The notes under the pieces were generated by a model that was not told the DNA's origin, searched no databases, and worked only from the letters and a program-made list of their open reading frames with translations. Both the position numbers and the translations under genes were made by a program. From Lucinisca nassula (Eukaryota > Mollusca > Bivalvia > Lucinida > Lucinidae), in assembly GCA_963580285.1 (NCBI GenBank), contig OY757020.1, positions 103,109,497 through 103,173,496 of the forward strand: 64,000 nt of DNA. Direction: 5' to 3'. This document shows positions 61,980 through 64,000 of this stretch, one piece after another. How positions within the stretch are numbered: the first letter of the stretch is position 1; each line of letters begins with the position of its first letter.

Positions 61980-62160
61980 CTCGTTATAACACGGTTCATT
62001 ATAACACGGTTGGATATAACACGATTTCAAGATGGATCTCAAAAATGTGAAGATTTTATAGAAAAATGACCATATTTATGGTCATTTTTCTATGTAATTC
62101 ACAGATTTTTGTTTGGATTCGACATGGTTGTTTAAGTAACACGCCGGTTTCTGCTTTGGA
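61980..62160. repeat. Unclassified inverted repeat
   Basis: 'ataacacggttcattataac' + 'acggttggatataacacg', then a hairpin 'agaaaaatgaccatatt' / 'atggtcatttttct' and a right part 'taagtaacacgccgg'. Probably another pogo-like MITE. Confidence 0.45.
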
Positions 62161-62334
62161 CCCCTATGAATAGTATTATAAAGAGGTTGTGGTGTGACGT
62201 TTGCATGATAATTAGACTGCGTCAGATGAAAAAGTCTCTTCAAGCATGTGCACCCATCAAAGACTCACATGCGCAGTCTGATCAGTCTATGGGGGTTATT
62301 GACACGAAGTTTTGCTTCTGGTCGTTCTAGCTGC

Positions 62335-62460
62335 GATCATGAATCCTTTTTGTACCAAATGGAATCTTCCTCCTTATAGGAGTCCATTTCAAAATGTAGG
62401 GGTGTCGGGTTGTGTTTTCTTCAAAATTTATTTGGAAAAAGGCCGAAAATGGCGGTTCTA
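62335..62460 (-). mobile_element. Family B fragment joined to a half family H hairpin
   Basis: 'cctttttgtaccaaatggaa', 'ttcttcaaaatttatttgga' (family B), then 'ggcggttctaacgagcactc' (right arm of H) without its left arm. The breakpoint is at about 62450. Confidence 0.55.
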
Positions 62461-62490
62461 ACGAGCACTCACAGACTATGTTTCGAGTGT

Positions 62491-62833
62491 GTGTGTGTGT
62501 GTGTGTGTGTGAATTCGGGTTTAACGTCGCTTTCAACAATTTTTCAGTCATACCACGACGGTGTCTGGTTGCGACAGGGAGCTCAATGCTCACTTTTATA
62601 GTGCTGCCTCACTGAAGTATCATGTCCCAAACACATTACATGATACCACATCCAGTCACATTATCCTGACACTGGGTCGACCAGTCCTAGCTCTACCCCG
62701 TAAATCTGAGTGCCAAGCAAGGAGCAGCTAGTATCATTATTAACGACTTTGGTATGTCGCGGCCCGGGATCGAACCCGTGACCTCCCGTTCCCCGGAGCG
62801 GACACTCTACCAACTGAGCTATCGGGGCCGGTG
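62491..62833 (-). mobile_element. tRNA-derived SINE, family F2 (full length)
   Basis: Perfect 13-bp TSD 'atgtttcgagtgt' (62478-62490, 62834-62846). tRNA-like head with intact A box ('agctcagttggtagagt') and B box ('gggttcgatcccggg'), body as in 21289-21623, end 'gacgttaaacccgaattc' and a (CA)n tail. Best-preserved copy. Confidence 0.95.
62759..62832 (-). pseudogene. tRNA-like head of SINE F2
   Basis: 'ggccccgatagctcagttgg' + 'tagagtgtccgctccgggga' + 'acgggaggtcacgggttcga' + 'tcccgggccgcgac'. Cloverleaf arms can be drawn, but it sits within the SINE TSDs. Confidence 0.75.
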
Positions 62834-62892
62834 ATGTTTCGAGTGTAAATAAGAAAAATATAGAAAAAAAATTGTCATTTTAGAGATATTAA

Positions 62893-63113
62893 CACATTCA
62901 GTACCAGAAACCCTTAAATGGGTACCTTGACAAACAGTGCAGGCCCAGATCAGACGCCGCAGAACGCGGCGTCTGATCAGGGCCTACAGTGTTTACAAAA
63001 AGTTCAGCCATTTCCCGAATAATTTTGAAGAGAACACAACCTGCCACCCCTAAATTTAGAAATGGTATCCTGCTGTATATAACGAGGTAGATTCCATTTG
63101 GTATGAAAAGGGT
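62893..63113 (+). mobile_element. piggyBac-like MITE, family B
   Basis: TTAA at 62889-62892 and 63114-63117. 'cacattcagtaccagaaacc' / 'tttggtatgaaaaggg'. P palindrome 'cccagatcagacgccgcaga' + 'acgcggcgtctgatcagggc'. Sister of 48580-48800. Confidence 0.8.
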
Positions 63114-63232
63114 TAAAGAATGTACTATGTTAACGGGTGTGTTATTGTAATCTGAAGTGATGTGAAGAACTATCTTTGGACTCAATCACGTGTTCGAATT
63201 AGCCAGGGTAAACGAAACAGCCATGTAATATA

Positions 63233-63435
63233 CAGTACAATTCCGCAATTAAGACCACCTAAAATTAAGACTAAATCTGCTTTAAAGCTTATTGAGAAGG
63301 TTTCAGTTATTCATTCTTGTGTTTTCTATACCCAGTGTCTCCTGAAAAGAGACCACCTTTGGGACTGTTCAAAAGTGGTCTTCAAGACCACTTTTGAACC
63401 GTCCCAAAGGTGGCCTTAATGTAGGAATTTTATTG
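63233..63435 (+). mobile_element. MITE, family T
   Basis: 'cagtacaattccgcaattaa' to 'ggccttaatgtaggaatttt' + 'attg'. Hairpin 'gggactgttcaaaagtggtc' / 'gaccacttttgaaccgtccc'. Confidence 0.7.
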
Positions 63436-63886
63436 CATATAGTTTATAATTAACCTCCAAGCGTCAATAACAAACACAGAAGATGCGATCTAATTATCTG
63501 TCTTAGAGAAAACAAGGCTTGGGATTTCATGTGAATCTTCTGTTGTAAAGCCTTAGGTTTGTCTAAAACAATATGAATAAAATATTTGACAATGTCGCTT
63601 GCTACGTTTATACTTGGTCCTTCAAGGCTATAAAATGTTCTCATGGCCAAAGTTGTCTGACATTTACCTGTTCACTTTCATCTTTGACAGTCATATTAAA
63701 ACTCAATATTGGATTGTCTCCCTTTGACTGAGGCCTATGATATATACCTGTTGTGTAATCTCAGCTGTGTTGTAATCCGGCTTTGTGTGAAAACATTTTC
63801 GCCTTTATGACCCCGGGGGATACTGAACGAGAATCGCTCTTGTCTGTAGATGTCTAGTTAATTTCGGTCACCATGTTTATCTGCAG

Positions 63887-63979
63887 ATATCCCCGTGAAG
63901 TTGGTGCCAACCCAAATCATTACATATTTGATGACCTTGAGCGTCATATAGCGGAGATAGCTGCTTTCCATTTAGACAG
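63887..63979 (+). CDS. FAM20C: FAM20C-like kinase, coding exon 4
   Basis: 93 bp between acceptor 'atgtttatctgcag' and donor 'gtaaga'. Codes '[20 protein letters not shown]' then '[11 protein letters not shown]' with the split codons. This matches the FAM20 block [15 protein letters not shown], whose Glu (in AEIAA) is part of the active site. The usual Asn in ERHNAE is Ile here. The remaining kinase domain (catalytic Asp and metal-binding motifs, conserved cysteines) lies beyond the window. Confidence 0.9.
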
Positions 63980-64000
63980 GTAAGATGTTTTGTTTGTTTG

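Larger units (their letters stand above)
60908..63886 (+). other. Intron 3 of the FAM20C-like gene
   Basis: About 3.0 kb, 'ag|gtaggt' ... 'ttatctgcag|a'. Contains nested O/pogo MITEs, SINE fragments, F2, B and T elements. Nothing recognised in the last 450 bp before exon 4 (63437-63886). Confidence 0.8.

Noticed and set aside
62759..62832. Functional tRNA gene
   Set aside because: The tRNA-like sequence is joined to a SINE body inside TSDs and recurs identically placed in other SINE copies.

Overview
This is eukaryotic, very probably bivalve mollusc, DNA. It is AT-rich, has no operons, and is packed with short interspersed and hairpin repeats. The only host gene I can support is the 5' part of a FAM20C-like secretory-pathway kinase on the + strand. 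Its four coding exons (52366-52883, 54709-54836, 60829-60907, 63887-63979) join in phase with GT/AG borders, and the gene runs off the right edge. The bivalve call rests on the SINE/MITE style and the 'agctcacctg...gtccgtccgt' composite repeats, so it is inference.

Layout. 1-9.3 kb: two copies of a composite tandem-repeat element (1-1144 and 6379-9302), with SINEs, hairpin MITEs and an apparently unique stretch between them. 10-12.3 kb: a dead RTE-type LINE split by an antisense CR1/L2-type LINE. 12.4-16.7 kb: a TIR element, then a repeat array that reverses orientation twice. 17-23.3 kb: palindrome modules, SINEs and MITEs. 23.4-24.8 kb: a foldback element carrying two younger insertions. 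25.4-26.4 kb: a tandem array holding a 5S-rRNA-derived SINE. 30.9-32.3 kb: a dimeric ~335-bp satellite. 33.3-39.8 kb: a three-copy tandem segmental duplication, interrupted in its third copy by an antisense LINE that has target-site duplications (TSDs). 40.6-42 kb: another long-period array. 43.7-46.8 kb: degenerate repeats holding two TIR elements, one with a FLYWCH zinc-finger remnant. 50.9-51.5 kb: a TIR element made almost wholly of GATATC palindromes. 52.3 kb to the end: the FAM20C-like gene. Its second intron contains a 26-bp minisatellite split by a 5'-truncated LINE with RNase H.

How the parts interact. Most of the window is a nested insertion record. I paired TSDs for about twenty insertions, so relative ages can be read directly (SINE in SINE, MITE in foldback, LINE in a repeat with an intact empty copy elsewhere). 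Several retroposon families share the 3' tail 'gacggggacgttaaac', which fits mobilisation by one LINE machinery. Several hairpin families have TA- or TTAA-flanked ends as expected for Tc1/pogo-like or piggyBac-like transposases, but no intact transposase is present. Family letters used here (A, B, C, D, E, F1-F3, G, H, K, M, O, P, R, T, V) are my own labels. Repeat borders without TSDs are approximate.
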